From: Chloroflexota bacterium
Lineage (GTDB): Bacteria; Chloroflexota; Limnocylindria; P2-11E
Assembly: GCA_016875795.1 (NCBI GenBank)
Contig: VGOU01000006.1
Coordinates: 1-35,464 of the forward strand
Length of the DNA stretch: 35,464 bases
Direction: 5' to 3'
Positions 17,400 to 24,959 of the stretch are shown here, one piece after another. A model generated the notes under the pieces. That model saw only the letters and a program-made list of their open reading frames with translations, was not told where the DNA came from and searched no databases. The translations under genes were made by a program, and so were the position numbers. How positions within the stretch are numbered: the first letter of the stretch is position 1; each line of letters opens with the position of its first letter.

Positions 17400-17756
17400 T
17401 CAGGGCGTCAGCCGGAGGACCACCGGCTCGCGGCCCTTCTCCACGTACCACGGCTGCACCCACTCGGCGCCGTACTTCGCGCGCCAGAGCTCGACGAGCC
17501 TGCGGAGCGCGGCCTCGCGGTCGCCGGGACGCTCGTAGCGGGCGGCCAGCTCCTGGCCCGCGATGCGGACCGTGCACCCGGGGTGCTCCCGAAGGTTGAG
17601 GAGCCAGTCCGGGGTGCGCTCGTCACCGCGCAGCCACAGGGCGCCGTCCGCGTGCGCGAACCAGACGCGGACGGAGTGGGGGCGTCGCGTGCGCCGGCCG
17701 CGGGTGACGAGCTCGAGCTCCTCGGTGGCCGCGAGCGCGCGGTCGAGGTCAGTCGT
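17400..17756 (-). CDS. Deazaflavin/FMN-dependent nitroreductase-like protein (no canonical start)
   Basis: This protein of about 118 residues is absent from the ORF track because its frame has no ATG, GTG or TTG ahead of conserved sequence. The frame reads TDLDRALAATEELELVTRG, then RRTRRPHSVRVWFAHADG, DWLLNLREHPGCTVRIAG and YVEKGREPVVLRLTP. That is the split-barrel layout of F420-H2-dependent nitroreductase (Ddn/DUF385) proteins. ACG at 17756, overlapping the upstream stop (ACGACTGA), is the likeliest initiation point by coupling. The cofactor could be F420, FMN or neither. It is last in the korA-korB-VOC unit and ends 12 nt from the S9 peptidase. Third positions are nearly all G/C, so it looks expressed. 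Confidence 0.65.
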   Translation of the reverse strand, partial: TTDLDRALAATEELELVTRGRRTRRPHSVRVWFAHADGALWLRGDERTPDWLLNLREHPGCTVRIAGQELAARYERPGDREAALRRLVELWRAKYGAEWVQPWYVEKGREPVVLRLTP

Positions 17757-18132
17757 ACGAGATGAGCTCGAGGAGCGAGCCGTCGGGGTCGCGGAAGTAC
17801 ACGCTCGTGCCGTCGCCGCGGGCGCCGGTGCGCTCGACCGGCCCGAGCTCGATCGCGACGCCGTTCGATCTCAGGTGCTCGATCGCGCCGGCGATCGGGC
17901 CATCCCAGACGAAGCACAGGTCGCTGTTGCCGGGCGTGATGCGGACGCGGGCCACGGGCTCGGGGGTCGCTCCCGGCAGATGGACGTTCAGCTGCTGCTC
18001 GCCGAAGCGGTACGCCTTGCGGCCGCGCGGCAGATCGCGGATCTCCGCGCCGAGGACGTCGCGGTAGAAGGCGTCCGAGCGGGCGGGGTCCGAGACCGCG
18101 ATGACGGTGTGGTCGAGCCGGAGCGCGCGCAG
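17749..18132 (-). CDS. VOC/glyoxalase-family protein, GLOD5-like (CTG start)
   Basis: This 127-residue single-domain vicinal-oxygen-chelate protein has RLDHTVIAVSDPARSDAFY with the first metal His, YRFGEQQLNVHLPG with a second, and YFRDPDGSLLELISY with the closing Glu. The pattern, including a TPGNSDLCFVWD segment, resembles glyoxalase-domain-containing protein 5. The reaction is unknown. No standard start exists in frame; CTG at 18132, two nucleotides after the korB stop TAG, gives MRALRLDHT, a natural beginning. Reinitiation after korB is likely. It overlaps the next gene by 8 nt. Confidence 0.75.
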   Translation of the reverse strand: MRALRLDHTVIAVSDPARSDAFYRDVLGAEIRDLPRGRKAYRFGEQQLNVHLPGATPEPVARVRITPGNSDLCFVWDGPIAGAIEHLRSNGVAIELGPVERTGARGDGTSVYFRDPDGSLLELISYD

Positions 18133-18134
18133 CG

Positions 18135-19601
18135 CTATCGCATCGCCTCGAGGAGCGGCGTCACGTCCCGGTGGAAGACGTCGATGTCCACGAGCGGCTT
18201 CTCGCCGAGCGCGGGGATGCGGCCGTTCACGGCGTCCTCGTACGTCGGCAGCGAGGCCTGGTAGTAGATGCCGATCGGGATGGGCTCCTTCTCGTACGAC
18301 TTCACGACCGCGGCGGCCTTCTTCGCCACGATCCCCTGCTCGTCCGTGACGTCGTGGACGACGGGGTCGAAGCCGGCCTCCTCGAGCTTGTACAGGCGGC
18401 TCTTCTTGTCCGGCAGGTCCGCGCCCTCGTACCACTCCTTCGTGTAGAGGTCGTTGTACGTCGGGCACGTCTGGAGGACGTCGACGAGCGCGGCGCCCTT
18501 GTGCTCGACGGCCTTCTGGATGATCCCGGCGAGGTGCTTGGGCTCGAGCGCGTAGCCGCGTGCGATGAAGGTGTAGCCGGCCGCGACGGCCATCGCGATC
18601 GGGTTGATCCCGTCCTGGATGGCCTCCTCGGGCATCGACTTCGTCCGCTTGCCCTTGCGCAGGGTGGGTGAGGCCTGGCCCTTCGTGAGGCCGTACACGT
18701 TGTTGTTGTGGACGAGGTAGGCCATGTCGAGGTTGCGGCGCCCGCTGTTCACGAAGTAGCCGGCGCCGATGCCGTAGCCGTCGCCGTCGCCGCCGAGCGC
18801 GATGACCGTGACGCCGCTGTTCACGAGGCGCGCGCCGGTCGCGACCGGGAGGACGCGGCCGTGCAGCGTGTGGAAGCCGTACGCCTTGATGTAGTGCGGC
18901 GTCTTGCCGGAGCAGCCGATGCCGCTGAACACCGCGACCTTGTCGGGGTCCAGGCTCATGTTCGCGAGCGCCATCTGGATGCCGGTGAGGATGCCGAAGT
19001 CGCCACAGTTGTGGAGCGCCCCGACCGAGCTGACGTACGAGTGAACGTCCTCCACCTCGAGGTTGTGCACGACACCGTCGTACTCGAAGACCTCGTTACT
19101 GATCACACGGAGCAGGAGGAATGTCTGACCAGGCGCCGCCGGGATCGCGGCCTGCCGCAGCGTGACGCCGGCGGGGGCGCCTACGGCCACCGCCTGGCGG
19201 GCAGACGCAGCGTCGTATTCGAGGACGCCTAGCCCAAGCGGCCGAACGATCGCGGCGCCGGGTCGGACGTCGCTGGCACGCGACCACTCAGCGGCCGCTC
19301 CGAGCTGCCGCACGACGAGGACTGGATGGTCATCTGTCAGTTCGACCGAGCGGCCGCCGAGCACCGTGATGCGGTGAAGCGGAGCCGGATGAGCGTGCGA
19401 CATCAGCTCGGTGACGGCGTGGGGCTCGCCGTCATGTCCGAGCACGCGATCGCCGACGCGTACCTCGCCGATCGGCTTCGTGGTGCCGTCCTCCATGACG
19501 ATCGGCGTAGACGGCACGACACACCCCGGGCACCAGTCGTTGTGCAGGTCGGACTTGTAGTCCTTGATGGTGAACTTCCTCACCGGCGCCTCAACGGACA
19601 T
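18135..19601 (-). CDS. korB: 2-oxoacid:ferredoxin oxidoreductase beta subunit (KorB-like) interrupted by an intein
   Basis: The precursor is 488 residues; removing the intein (27-198) leaves 316, a normal KorB size. The enzyme oxidatively decarboxylates a 2-oxoacid, probably 2-oxoglutarate, to the acyl-CoA while reducing ferredoxin. The spliced protein contains WCPGCGDFG, GCSGKTPHYIKAYGFHTLHG, the thiamine-diphosphate/Mg motif GGDGDGYGIGAG with NNNVYGLTKG, and a late Cys in LQTCPTYND. Cys24, Cys199, the GCSG cysteine and this late Cys are the expected [4Fe-4S] ligands. Start ATG 19601 lies inside the end of korA (11-nt overlap). Without splicing the cluster site would be split. Substrate is inferred from similarity to mycobacterial-type KorAB. 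Confidence 0.93.
   Translation of the reverse strand: MSVEAPVRKFTIKDYKSDLHNDWCPGCVVPSTPIVMEDGTTKPIGEVRVGDRVLGHDGEPHAVTELMSHAHPAPLHRITVLGGRSVELTDDHPVLVVRQLGAAAEWSRASDVRPGAAIVRPLGLGVLEYDAASARQAVAVGAPAGVTLRQAAIPAAPGQTFLLLRVISNEVFEYDGVVHNLEVEDVHSYVSSVGALHNCGDFGILTGIQMALANMSLDPDKVAVFSGIGCSGKTPHYIKAYGFHTLHGRVLPVATGARLVNSGVTVIALGGDGDGYGIGAGYFVNSGRRNLDMAYLVHNNNVYGLTKGQASPTLRKGKRTKSMPEEAIQDGINPIAMAVAAGYTFIARGYALEPKHLAGIIQKAVEHKGAALVDVLQTCPTYNDLYTKEWYEGADLPDKKSRLYKLEEAGFDPVVHDVTDEQGIVAKKAAAVVKSYEKEPIPIGIYYQASLPTYEDAVNGRIPALGEKPLVDIDVFHRDVTPLLEAMR
19008..19523 (-). other. Mini-intein (172 aa) in KorB
   Basis: It is an in-frame insertion between WCPG and CGDFG. Block A starts at the catalytic Cys1 (CVVPSTPIVMEDG, then IGEVRVGDRVLGHDG). 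Block B is VELTDDHPVLV with Thr63 and His66. A block-B-adjacent WSRASDVRPGA follows. Block F is NLEVEDVHSYV (His161). Block G is GALHN with penultimate His171 and terminal Asn172, then host Cys+1. All class-1 splicing residues are present. Only about 65 residues separate blocks B and F, with no LAGLIDADG-like motif, so no homing endonuclease. By hand count about 33 of 172 codons end in A or T, against almost none in the flanking exteins, suggesting a recent arrival. Confidence 0.93.
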
Positions 19602-21522
19602 TCGTCATCACCACTCGCGTCTCTTCCTTCACCGTGCCGTCCAGCCGGGCCCGCAGCGCCGCGACGACCTCGTCCTGCGAGAAGGGACGGCCGTCGAACT
19701 TCAGGACGCGGTCCGCGATGCGGATGCCCGTCTGCTCGGCGATGAGCGCGCCGAGCTGGCCCGAGTAGTTCTCCTCCAGGAGCACGACGTGCTTCGCCGA
19801 GCGCAGGATGCGCTCGACGTCCTCGGCCGGGAACGGCCGCATGAGGCGGCACTGGAGGAAGTTCACGGTCTTCCCCGGATCCGCGAGCTCGTTCATCGCG
19901 TCGAGGATCGTCCCCTTCGTCGAGCCCCAGGACACCGCGGTGACGTCGGCTTGCTGCGGGCCATGGAGGGCGTACTGCTGGTCCTTGGAGATGGCCTTCG
20001 AGAGCAGGCCGAGCTTGCCCATGCGCTTGTGCATCATCGCGATGCGCATCTCGACGCCCTCGGTGATGTGACCGTCGGGGTCGTGCTCGTCCGACGTGCT
20101 CCAGTACCGGCCGCCCGGCGTGCCCGGCCGGCTGCGCGGGGAGATGCCGTCGGGGGTGAGCGCGTACCGCAGGTATTCGTTGCCGCTGCCCGGGCCGTGG
20201 CCGTTGCCGTGCCCGTCGGCGCGGACGACGTCGGCGCCCTTCGCCTCGTACGGCGTCCACTCGCTGCCGGTGAAGACCTTGCCGCGCTCGATCCTGTCGT
20301 ACTTCAGCTCGAGCTTGTCGATCGTCGTGTACACCGCGGCGAGCTTCTTGTCGGGCAGCACGATGACGGGCAGCTGGTACTGCTCGGCCCAGTTGAAGGC
20401 CGAGAACACGTCCTGGTAGCACTCGCGCAGGTCGCCCGGGGCGATGACGACGTGCGGGAAGTCACCCTGCGCGGGGTGCAGCGTGAACAGGAGGTCGCCC
20501 TGCTCCTGGCGGGTCGGCAGGCCCGTCGAGGGGCCGCCGCGCTGGTACATCGTGATGACCGGGCCGGGCGCCTCCGTGATCGAGGAGAACCCGATGCCCT
20601 CGACCATGAGCGCGAAGCCGGGCCCGCTCGTGGCCGTCGCGCTCCGGACGCCCATGTGGGCCGCGCCGACGGCCATGTTGATCGAGGAGACCTCGTCCTC
20701 GCACTGGACGACGAGCAGGTTCTGGTCGCGCTGGTGCCGCTCGAGGTACACGCTCTCGTCGGTCGCCGGCGAGATCGGGTAGTACGTCTGGAAGGCGCAT
20801 CCCGCCTTCAGCTTCGCGATGGCGATGACCTCGTAGCCCTTCGCGAGGATGCGCGCCTTGCGCTCGCGGTGCGGCTGCAGCCGGTAGGGGAACGCCTTCG
20901 CGTCGAACTCGTCCCGGACGTGGTCGAAGGCGAGCCGCGCGGCGCTGACGTTCAGCTGGCCGATCTCGCTGCGCTTCCCCTTGAACTGGCCGACGATCAC
21001 CTCGGCGACGAGGTCGAAGGGGTACTCGCACAGCGCGAGCGACGCCCCGAGCGCGACGGTGTTCTTCATCACCTCGTAGCGGCGCGCCTGCTCGCCCTTG
21101 CCGACCTCGTCGAGCGCCCTCTTGATGATCTCCATGAAGGGCACCGGGTAGAAGCGGATGTCGGTCCGGTCGGCCGGCGGCTCGTACCCGATGCCGCTGT
21201 CGAAGATGACGCCGCCGCCCCCGTTCACCTCGTGGAGGTGGCCGTAGTGCGTGGGCCAGCGCCGATGGTCGCCGTCGCCGACGAGCGTCTCGTGGTCGAG
21301 CCCCACGAGGATGTCGGTCTTCTCCCTGTACGAGCGAATGTCCTCCTCGTCCACGCGGACGCGATAGAAGGAGTGCTTGCCCATGATGTTCGAGTGGTAC
21401 TCGATGTTCGCGTAGACCCGCAGTCCGGCACGGCTGCAGGCCTTCGCGAAGACCTCGGCGGAGGCGTTGATCCCGCTCCCCTGGGGTCCGCCGATCATCC
21501 AGGTGAGCCGGTTCTTCTGCAC
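19591..21522 (-). CDS. korA: 2-oxoacid:ferredoxin oxidoreductase, fused gamma-alpha subunit (KorA-like)
   Basis: This 643-residue subunit joins a gamma domain (residues 1 to about 190, opening MIGGPQGSGINASAEVFAKA) to an alpha domain. The alpha domain holds the 2-oxoacid-binding YYPISPATDESVYLE, then VVQCEDEVSSINMAVGAA and SGPGFALMVEG. This is the KorA architecture of actinobacteria. The last domain (VVLLEENYSGQLGAL) ends in MTNVR. Start is GTG 21522; no clear Shine-Dalgarno precedes it, but TAGGAT on the minus strand lies 15 nt upstream. It overlaps korB by 11 nt. The ferredoxin partner is not in the window. No intein is seen in this subunit. Confidence 0.93.
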   Translation of the reverse strand: MQKNRLTWMIGGPQGSGINASAEVFAKACSRAGLRVYANIEYHSNIMGKHSFYRVRVDEEDIRSYREKTDILVGLDHETLVGDGDHRRWPTHYGHLHEVNGGGGVIFDSGIGYEPPADRTDIRFYPVPFMEIIKRALDEVGKGEQARRYEVMKNTVALGASLALCEYPFDLVAEVIVGQFKGKRSEIGQLNVSAARLAFDHVRDEFDAKAFPYRLQPHRERKARILAKGYEVIAIAKLKAGCAFQTYYPISPATDESVYLERHQRDQNLLVVQCEDEVSSINMAVGAAHMGVRSATATSGPGFALMVEGIGFSSITEAPGPVITMYQRGGPSTGLPTRQEQGDLLFTLHPAQGDFPHVVIAPGDLRECYQDVFSAFNWAEQYQLPVIVLPDKKLAAVYTTIDKLELKYDRIERGKVFTGSEWTPYEAKGADVVRADGHGNGHGPGSGNEYLRYALTPDGISPRSRPGTPGGRYWSTSDEHDPDGHITEGVEMRIAMMHKRMGKLGLLSKAISKDQQYALHGPQQADVTAVSWGSTKGTILDAMNELADPGKTVNFLQCRLMRPFPAEDVERILRSAKHVVLLEENYSGQLGALIAEQTGIRIADRVLKFDGRPFSQDEVVAALRARLDGTVKEETRVVMTNVR

Positions 21523-21536
21523 GGGGGTTACGGACC

Positions 21537-21543
21537 TATCCTA
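21537..21543. promoter_or_regulatory. Overlapping divergent -10 boxes korA / aspartase-family gene
   Basis: The 7-bp core TATCCTA reads TATCCT on the plus strand, 21 nt before ATG 21564, and TAGGAT on the minus strand, 15 nt before GTG 21522. If both are -10 elements, the two promoters share the same bases, so polymerase could fire only one way at a time. Confidence 0.4.
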
Positions 21544-21563
21544 CGTTGCGGAAACGACGTCGG

Positions 21564-22991
21564 ATGGTGACGACCACGCAGGACGCCACGAGCACGGGCA
21601 GCCGCATAGAGAAGGACACGCTCGGTGAGGTCCGCGTCCCCGCGGACGCGCTGTGGGGCGCCCAGACGCAGCGGGCCGTGGAGAACTACCCCATCAGCGG
21701 GTACCGGGCGTTCCCCGCCTTCATCCGGGCGATCGTCTCGGTGAAGAGGGCCGCCGCGCTCGCCAACGCCGAGGCCGGCCGACTGTCGGCGGAGCGGCGC
21801 GACGCGATCGTCTGGGCCTCCGACGAGATCCTCTCGGGGAAGCATCACGACCAGTTCGTCGTGGACGTCTTCCAGGCCGGGGCGGGCGTCTCGTTCCACA
21901 TGAACACGAACGAGGTCATCGCCAACCTGGCGGACCGCCGGCTCGGCGGCACGCTCGGGACGTACACGAAGGTCAACGCGAACGACCACGTGAACATGGC
22001 GCAGTCGACGAACGACGTCACGCCGACGGCCATGCGCCTCGCGCACCTCGAGCTGACGGAGGGCGTCGTCGAGCAGCTCGGGCTGCTCGCCGCCGCGTTC
22101 GCGAAGAAGTCCGCCGAGCACGCCGACGTGGTGAAGCCCGGCCGCACGCACCTCCAGGACGCCGTGCCCGTCACCTTCGGGCAGGAGCTCGGAGGCTGGG
22201 CGAGCCGCCTGCAGGCCGCGGCGCAGCGTCTGAACGCCGGACGCGGCGAGCTCTGCGAGCTCGGCATAGGCGGCACCGCGGCCGGAACGGGCCTGAACGC
22301 CGACCCGAAGTTCCGCGAGCGCGTGTGCCGCTCCCTCGCGGAGTGGTACGGCGAGCCGATCGTGCCGGCGAAGGACCTCTTCGCGGCCATGCAGTCCATG
22401 GCCCCGTTCGTCCGCATCTCGAGCGGGATGCGGACCGCGGCGATCGAGCTCGGCCAGATCTGCAACGACCTGCGCCTCCTCGTGTCCGGCCCGCGGACCG
22501 GGTTCGGCGAGGTCATCATGCCCCCGGTGCAGCCGGGGTCGTCGATCATGCCGGGGAAGGTGAACCCCGCGATGGCCGAGATGGTGAACCAGGTCTGCTT
22601 CCAGGTGATCGGCAACGACACCGCGGTCATGCTCGGCGCGCAGGCGGGGCAGCTCGAGCTGAACGTCATGATGCCGGGCATCAACTACGCCGTCTGCCTC
22701 TCCGCGACGATCCTCCAGAACGCGACGCGCCAGCTCCGCGTGAAGGCCATCGAGGGCCTGCGCGTGGACACCGAGCGCGCGCAGGAGCTCCTCGACGCGA
22801 GCCCGCCGCTCCTCGTGACGGCGCTCTCGCCGCACATCGGCTACGCGAAGGCCGCGGCGCTCGCGAAGCGCGCGCTCGCCGAGAAGCGTTCGCTCTTCGA
22901 CGTGGCGCTCGAGGAGAAGGTCCTCCAGGAGGCCGACCTGCGCCGCGTGCTCGACCCGCTGCCGATGACGCGCGGCGGCGTGATGGAGTGA
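21564..22991 (+). CDS. Aspartase/fumarase superfamily lyase, aspartase-leaning
   Basis: This 475-residue class-II fumarase/aspartase protein carries the superfamily signature GSSIMPGKVNP near residue 327. Details point to aspartate ammonia-lyase: AGAGVSFHMNTNEVIAN, NDHVNMAQSTND (STND rather than fumarase SSND), and VNQVCFQVIGNDTAVML with LELNVMMP. Other parts (KPGRTHLQDAVPVTFGQEL, LVTALSPHIGYAKAA) suit fumarase as well. It would form fumarate from aspartate with ammonia release, or hydrate fumarate to malate. I start at ATG 21564; TTG 21546 only adds a basic run. It is divergent from korA, so both feed or drain the TCA cycle, and overlaps the M20 peptidase gene by GTGA. Confidence 0.85.
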   Translation: MVTTTQDATSTGSRIEKDTLGEVRVPADALWGAQTQRAVENYPISGYRAFPAFIRAIVSVKRAAALANAEAGRLSAERRDAIVWASDEILSGKHHDQFVVDVFQAGAGVSFHMNTNEVIANLADRRLGGTLGTYTKVNANDHVNMAQSTNDVTPTAMRLAHLELTEGVVEQLGLLAAAFAKKSAEHADVVKPGRTHLQDAVPVTFGQELGGWASRLQAAAQRLNAGRGELCELGIGGTAAGTGLNADPKFRERVCRSLAEWYGEPIVPAKDLFAAMQSMAPFVRISSGMRTAAIELGQICNDLRLLVSGPRTGFGEVIMPPVQPGSSIMPGKVNPAMAEMVNQVCFQVIGNDTAVMLGAQAGQLELNVMMPGINYAVCLSATILQNATRQLRVKAIEGLRVDTERAQELLDASPPLLVTALSPHIGYAKAAALAKRALAEKRSLFDVALEEKVLQEADLRRVLDPLPMTRGGVME

Positions 22992-24325
22992 CCGCCGACG
23001 ACCCGACGGGGGAGGCCACCGACCTCCTCCAGGCGCTCATCCGCAACCGCTGCGTGAACGACGGGACTCCGTCGTCGGGCCAGGAGATGCGCAGCGTCGA
23101 GACGCTCGACGCCTACTTCCGCGGGCCGGGCGTGGACATGCGGCGGTACGAGCCGATCCCCGGCCGCGGCAACCTCGTGCTGCGGATCGATGGGACGGAC
23201 CCGTCGGCTCCGTCGCTCTGCCTCATGGGCCACATCGACGTCGTGCCCGCGAGCGACGAGGGCTGGCGGCGCGACCCCTTCGGCGGCGAGCTCGTCGACG
23301 GCGAGGTGTGGGGCCGCGGCGCGATCGACATGCTCGGCATCACCGCGACGATGGCCGTCGCGGCGAAGCGGCTCCTGCGCGAGGGCTGGCGCTCGCGCGG
23401 CACGCTCATCTACCTCGCGGTCGCGGACGAGGAGGCGCTCGGGACGTACGGCGCGAAGTGGATGGTCGACGAGCAGTGGGACGCCGTGCGGTGCGATCAT
23501 CTCATCACCGAGTTCGGCGGCGCGCGCGTGCCGTTCGGCGAGAGCGCGAAGCTCCCGATCATGGTCGCCGAGAAGGGCTCGCACTGGGTGCGCCTGCGCG
23601 TGCGCGGCGTGCCCGGCCACGGCTCGATGCCCTACCGGACGGAGAACGCCGTCGTGACGATGGCGGAGGTCGTGCGCCGCATCGCGTCGTACCGTCCGCC
23701 TGCCGTCCTGCACGACGTCTGGATCCGCTTCATCGACGGGCTCGACCTACCGCTCGTGCAGCGCGCCCTCCTCTGCACCGGTCCCGGGCTCGAGGCGGCG
23801 CTCGGCGGCATGCCGATCGGCGTCGCGCGGATGATGCATGCCGCGACGCACACGACCTTCTCGCCGAACATCTTCCACGGCGGCGTGAAGACGAACGTCG
23901 TCCCCGACACCGCCGAGGCACACGTGGACGTCCGCACGCTCCCCGGCGTGGACGGGGACGCCGTGCGCGGGATGCTGAAGGACGCGGTCGGCGACCTCTG
24001 GGGCAGCGTCGAGATCGCGGAGGAGGGCGACAACCTCGCGACCGAGTCGCCCACGGACACGCCGCTGTGGCACGCGCTCACGCGCGCGACGGAGCGTCTC
24101 GTCCCGGGCGGGACCACCGTGCCCTTCCTCGTCGTCGGGGCGACGGACGCGCGGTTCTTCCGCCGCAAGGGCGTGAACTGCTACGGCTACGGGCTCTTCA
24201 GCGAGCGGATCCCCTTCAACGAGTTCGCGGCGATGTTCCACGGCCGCAACGAGCGCGTGGATCAGACCTCGCTGCGGCTGATGACCGAGCTCTGGGAGGC
24301 GACGGCGCGCGAGGTGCTCGGCTGA
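22988..24325 (+). CDS. M20-family metallopeptidase/deacylase
   Basis: This 445-residue dizinc hydrolase has the metal ligands in order: GHIDVVP (His, Asp helper), GRGAIDMLG (bridging Asp), VADEEALG (catalytic Glu pair), ITEFGGARV and a final His in AMFHGRNERV. The dimerisation-domain mark VRGVPGHGSMP is near residue 210. It belongs with ArgE/DapE/CPG2-type enzymes, probably cleaving an amide bond next to a carboxylate; the exact substrate is unclear. GTG 22988 overlaps the lyase stop (GTGA). Co-transcription with an aspartase-like gene hints at amino-acid or peptide catabolism. It is cytoplasmic, with no signal peptide. Confidence 0.9.
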   Translation: MTADDPTGEATDLLQALIRNRCVNDGTPSSGQEMRSVETLDAYFRGPGVDMRRYEPIPGRGNLVLRIDGTDPSAPSLCLMGHIDVVPASDEGWRRDPFGGELVDGEVWGRGAIDMLGITATMAVAAKRLLREGWRSRGTLIYLAVADEEALGTYGAKWMVDEQWDAVRCDHLITEFGGARVPFGESAKLPIMVAEKGSHWVRLRVRGVPGHGSMPYRTENAVVTMAEVVRRIASYRPPAVLHDVWIRFIDGLDLPLVQRALLCTGPGLEAALGGMPIGVARMMHAATHTTFSPNIFHGGVKTNVVPDTAEAHVDVRTLPGVDGDAVRGMLKDAVGDLWGSVEIAEEGDNLATESPTDTPLWHALTRATERLVPGGTTVPFLVVGATDARFFRRKGVNCYGYGLFSERIPFNEFAAMFHGRNERVDQTSLRLMTELWEATAREVLG

Positions 24326-24346
24326 AGCGCTGGTACGGACACGGCG

Positions 24347-24922
24347 CTACTGGACGCGGATCGTCTTGATCTTGTCCCCGATGGCGACCTTCTGGACGAC
24401 GTCCATGCCCGAGGTGACCATGCCGAAGTTCGTGTACTGCTTGTCCAGCCAGGACGCATCCTTCTTCACGACGAACCACTGGCTGTCGTTGTTGAACGCT
24501 GCGTCCTGGCCGCGCGCGATGCCGACCGCGCCGAGCGCGAACGGAAGGTCGTTGTACTCGCTCGGGACGCGCCCGCCGCCCGTGCCGGTGCCGAGCGGGT
24601 CGCCGCCCTGGGCGACCCAGTCCTCGACCCGATGGAACTTGAGGCCGTTGTAGAAGCCCTCGCGGGCCTTCGTGACGAAGCGCTCGACCGTCTTCGGGGC
24701 CTTGTCGGGGCGGAGGGCGATGGTGAACGAGCCGCCCTTCTCGAGCTCGACGACGGCGGTGGTCGCGGGTCCTGACGCTGGCGTTGCGGCTGACGTGGCA
24801 GCACCTCCGGTAGTCGGTCTTGGGGTGGCCGTGGGTGACGGCGTCGCCGGACGGACGACACGGTCGCCCGCGCCGCCGCACGCCGAGACGACGAGCGCGG
24901 CGAGGATGAGGAGCGATGTCAC
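24347..24922 (-). CDS. Lipoprotein peptidyl-prolyl cis-trans isomerase (cyclophilin)
   Basis: This 191-residue protein has signal MTSLLILAALVVSAC with lipobox VSAC, a Thr/Pro/Ala linker of about 40 residues, then a compact cyclophilin domain. The domain has LRPDKAPKTVERFVTKAREGFYNG, cut here to APKTVERFVTKA, then FHRVEDWVAQGGDPLGTGTGG and FGMVTSGMDVVQKV. It should assist folding of exported proteins outside the membrane. GTG 24922 fits the signal peptide; longer starts in the track overlap the divergent promoter. It converges on the M20 gene with a 21-nt gap. Confidence 0.9.
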   Translation of the reverse strand: MTSLLILAALVVSACGGAGDRVVRPATPSPTATPRPTTGGAATSAATPASGPATTAVVELEKGGSFTIALRPDKAPKTVERFVTKAREGFYNGLKFHRVEDWVAQGGDPLGTGTGGGRVPSEYNDLPFALGAVGIARGQDAAFNNDSQWFVVKKDASWLDKQYTNFGMVTSGMDVVQKVAIGDKIKTIRVQ

Positions 24923-24934
24923 ACGCACGCGGCC

Positions 24935-24952
24935 AGCGTATCCGTTTAGGCT
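24935..24952. promoter_or_regulatory. Divergent -10 boxes cyclophilin / hisS
   Basis: In a 37-bp gap, TACGCT (minus, 24940-24935) ends 12 nt before the cyclophilin GTG and TAGGCT (plus, 24947-24952) ends 7 nt before the hisS GTG. The hisS transcript would be leaderless. Confidence 0.45.
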
Positions 24953-24959
24953 CCCGGAC

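Noticed and set aside
19205-19320. Homing endonuclease (LAGLIDADG or HNH) within the intein
   Set aside because: Only about 65 residues lie between blocks B and F and no endonuclease motif is visible.
18135-19601. KorB N-terminus disrupted by an insertion element
   Set aside because: The insertion keeps frame, has no inverted repeats or target duplication, and encodes intein splicing blocks ending in HN|C.
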